From Paraktedonobacter sp034438135 (GTDB lineage: Bacteria > Chloroflexota > Ktedonobacteria > Ktedonobacterales > Ktedonobacteraceae), in NCBI GenBank assembly GCA_034438135.1, contig DAOTTL010000064.1, forward strand, positions 1 through 5,957: a DNA stretch of 5,957 nt, read 5' to 3'. Both the position numbers and the translations under genes were made by a program. The notes under the pieces were generated by a model. It was not told the DNA's origin and ran no database searches. It was given only the letters and a program-made list of their open reading frames with translations. The first letter of the stretch is position 1; each line of letters starts with the position of its first letter. Of the stretch, positions 4,645 to 5,957 are shown in pieces.

Positions 4645-5949
4645 ATGGAGACAGGGCTAAAACAATCGGATCAGCGCTTCGTACGCACCTTCCATCTTTT
4701 TAACCTGTGCTGGTTGGGTCTTGCTTTCGTCTCTCTGATCTGGTCAGCCACCGGTGCAATTATTGAGCAACCCGGCTATCTGCACGACTGGCATGGGATC
4801 GCAATAGCTGGACTGATTCTGCTTGTCCTCACTCCATATAGCCTCAGTATTCTTCCGGCACGAAGAAGAGGCAGAGAAAACTGGCCGCCTCCATTAAAAC
4901 ATTCGCTGCCTCTGACCAGCGAACTCTATCTCTGTACAACCCTCTTATCAATGCTTAATGGCAATTTCCTCTGGAGCTATTTCCTCGTCGCGGGCATGGC
5001 GATGTCTCAGTTCTCAGGAAAACGCCTGCTTGCGGTGATCACAGTCATTTTCTTGAGTTCGTGTATTGTTGAAGGCTATCCAGACTGGTCGCTTACAGAA
5101 AGCTACATAGGCGGAATTCTCGGTCTGGGTATAGCCTACTTCTCGATCACTGTGATGAGTCTGAGCTTGCAACATCTGATTGGTGAACGCTACGCTCGCA
5201 GCCAACTACTCCAACAGTTGACTCAATCCAACCAGGAACTGGCCGAGGCCCATCGTCAACTGGCTGCAACAGCTGCCCAGGAGCAAGAGCTGGCGGTACT
5301 ACGCGAACGTACGCGCCTGGCACGCGAAATGCACGATACTCTGGGCCATGCACTGGTCCTGGTCTCCGTCAAGCTGGAGGCCGCACAGCGCCTGCGCGAA
5401 CGCGACCCCGAGCGCTGTGAGCAAGAACTTGAGGGCACGAAAGAGATTGTACGTACCAGCATGAAAGATCTGCGGGCCTCAATCGCTAACCTTCGATCAC
5501 CTGCCCTGGAGCGCGAACCAGCCTGTCGGGCACTCAGTCGCCATGCACGCGACATGGCCCAACGCGCCAACCTGCGAGTCTCCTATGATCTTCATCCCAA
5601 TATCGAGGGACTGCCCGAAAGCGTCGAAGAGACCCTCTGGAAGGTCGGACAGGAGGCCCTGACGAACATCGAGAAACATGCCCACGCCCAAAATGTCCTG
5701 CTCCACATCAGTTGTGAGAATAGCCATATCTTGCTGAAAATTGAGGATGATGGCATAGGGTTACCACTTGAACTCTATCAGTCATGCGCAGCAGGCTCAA
5801 TCGAATATAAAAGTCCTGAAGGCCACTATGGACTTAGTGGCATCCAGGAGCGCATCAGAAATAACCATGGACAGCTCGCGATCCACTCTACACCGGGACT
5901 CGGCACCAGTCTGGAGATCTCGATCTCCCTGATCGAAACGCACTCTTGA
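4645..5949 (+). CDS. Membrane sensor histidine kinase, NarL/LiaS-type (HisKA_3, HPK7)
   Basis: A 434-residue sensor kinase that would autophosphorylate on His and pass the phosphate to a LuxR/NarL-type response regulator. The N-terminal 176 residues hold about five or six hydrophobic segments (near 14-39, 50-70, 93-120, 126-143, 153-176) with only short loops, so the sensor is membrane-embedded and lacks a large extracellular domain. Residues 180-225 are charged and Gln-rich, probably coiled coil. The HisKA_3 box LAREMHDTLGH gives phospho-acceptor H230, with D231 and H235 matching the DxxxH phosphatase motif of this class. The ATPase domain has N-box GQEALTNIEKHA (N341), G1 box EDDGIGL (367-373) and G2 box YGLSGIQERI (395-404). 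All catalytic boxes are intact. Intramembrane-sensing kinases next to ABC genes often respond to cell-envelope stress or peptide antibiotics; that is family knowledge, and the actual signal here is unknown. Confidence 0.95.
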   Translation: METGLKQSDQRFVRTFHLFNLCWLGLAFVSLIWSATGAIIEQPGYLHDWHGIAIAGLILLVLTPYSLSILPARRRGRENWPPPLKHSLPLTSELYLCTTLLSMLNGNFLWSYFLVAGMAMSQFSGKRLLAVITVIFLSSCIVEGYPDWSLTESYIGGILGLGIAYFSITVMSLSLQHLIGERYARSQLLQQLTQSNQELAEAHRQLAATAAQEQELAVLRERTRLAREMHDTLGHALVLVSVKLEAAQRLRERDPERCEQELEGTKEIVRTSMKDLRASIANLRSPALEREPACRALSRHARDMAQRANLRVSYDLHPNIEGLPESVEETLWKVGQEALTNIEKHAHAQNVLLHISCENSHILLKIEDDGIGLPLELYQSCAAGSIEYKSPEGHYGLSGIQERIRNNHGQLAIHSTPGLGTSLEISISLIETHS

Positions 5950-5954
5950 GGAGG
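5948..5954 (+). promoter_or_regulatory. Ribosome binding site of the next gene, just outside the window
   Basis: GAGGAGG overlaps the kinase stop and is a strong Shine-Dalgarno sequence. A start codon should follow within a few bases beyond the right edge. HPK7 kinases are normally followed by a NarL/LuxR-family response regulator, so that is the likely next gene. Confidence 0.6.
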
Positions 5955-5957
5955 ACG

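Overview
The window carries three protein-coding regions around a large, repeat-rich divergent intergenic region. Gene content and style suggest a Chloroflexota genome, possibly of the Ktedonobacteria type: mid GC, spacious intergenic DNA full of short palindromic elements, an ABC ATPase translationally coupled to a NarL-family (HPK7) histidine kinase, and a receiver-like protein with a long Gln/Ser/Pro-rich linker. This taxonomic guess is inference from style, because no marker gene is present.

Left part (1-2520, minus strand): one uninterrupted frame of 840 codons runs from an ATG at 2520 off the left edge. Its N-terminus looks like a divergent two-component receiver domain. The middle (about 560 residues) is low-complexity and rich in Q, S, P and A, and it contains a run of degenerate 21-22-residue repeats. 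The last visible ~85 residues hold two 'LGxxL...L' units resembling the GspE/MshE N-terminal (MshEN) fold. The true C-terminus lies outside the window.

Middle (2521-3934): about 1.4 kb with no convincing gene. It holds a 144-bp MITE-like element with 20-bp terminal inverted repeats (2777-2920) and a pair of 44-bp tandem repeats, each carrying a small hairpin (2942-3036). It also holds a nested palindrome element (about 3452-3705) whose core is a perfect 30-bp inverted repeat with a 4-base loop and a T tract. The two palindromic elements share a near-identical 27-bp module in opposite orientation, which suggests related or co-dispersed repeats. Closer to the right-hand operon are a 16/17-bp tandem duplication, a TTGACA box and a perfect 7-bp-arm inverted repeat that could be a regulator site.

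Right part (3935-5949, plus strand): a small ABC ATPase with a good Walker A and Walker B but a degraded signature motif and no visible H-loop histidine is followed, 11 bases after its stop, by a membrane-bound HisKA_3 sensor kinase. The window ends with a strong Shine-Dalgarno sequence directly after the kinase stop. A third co-transcribed gene therefore begins just outside, most plausibly the cognate LuxR/NarL-type response regulator. The cluster reads as a signalling operon in which an ABC module is tied to a two-component system; no permease is visible here.
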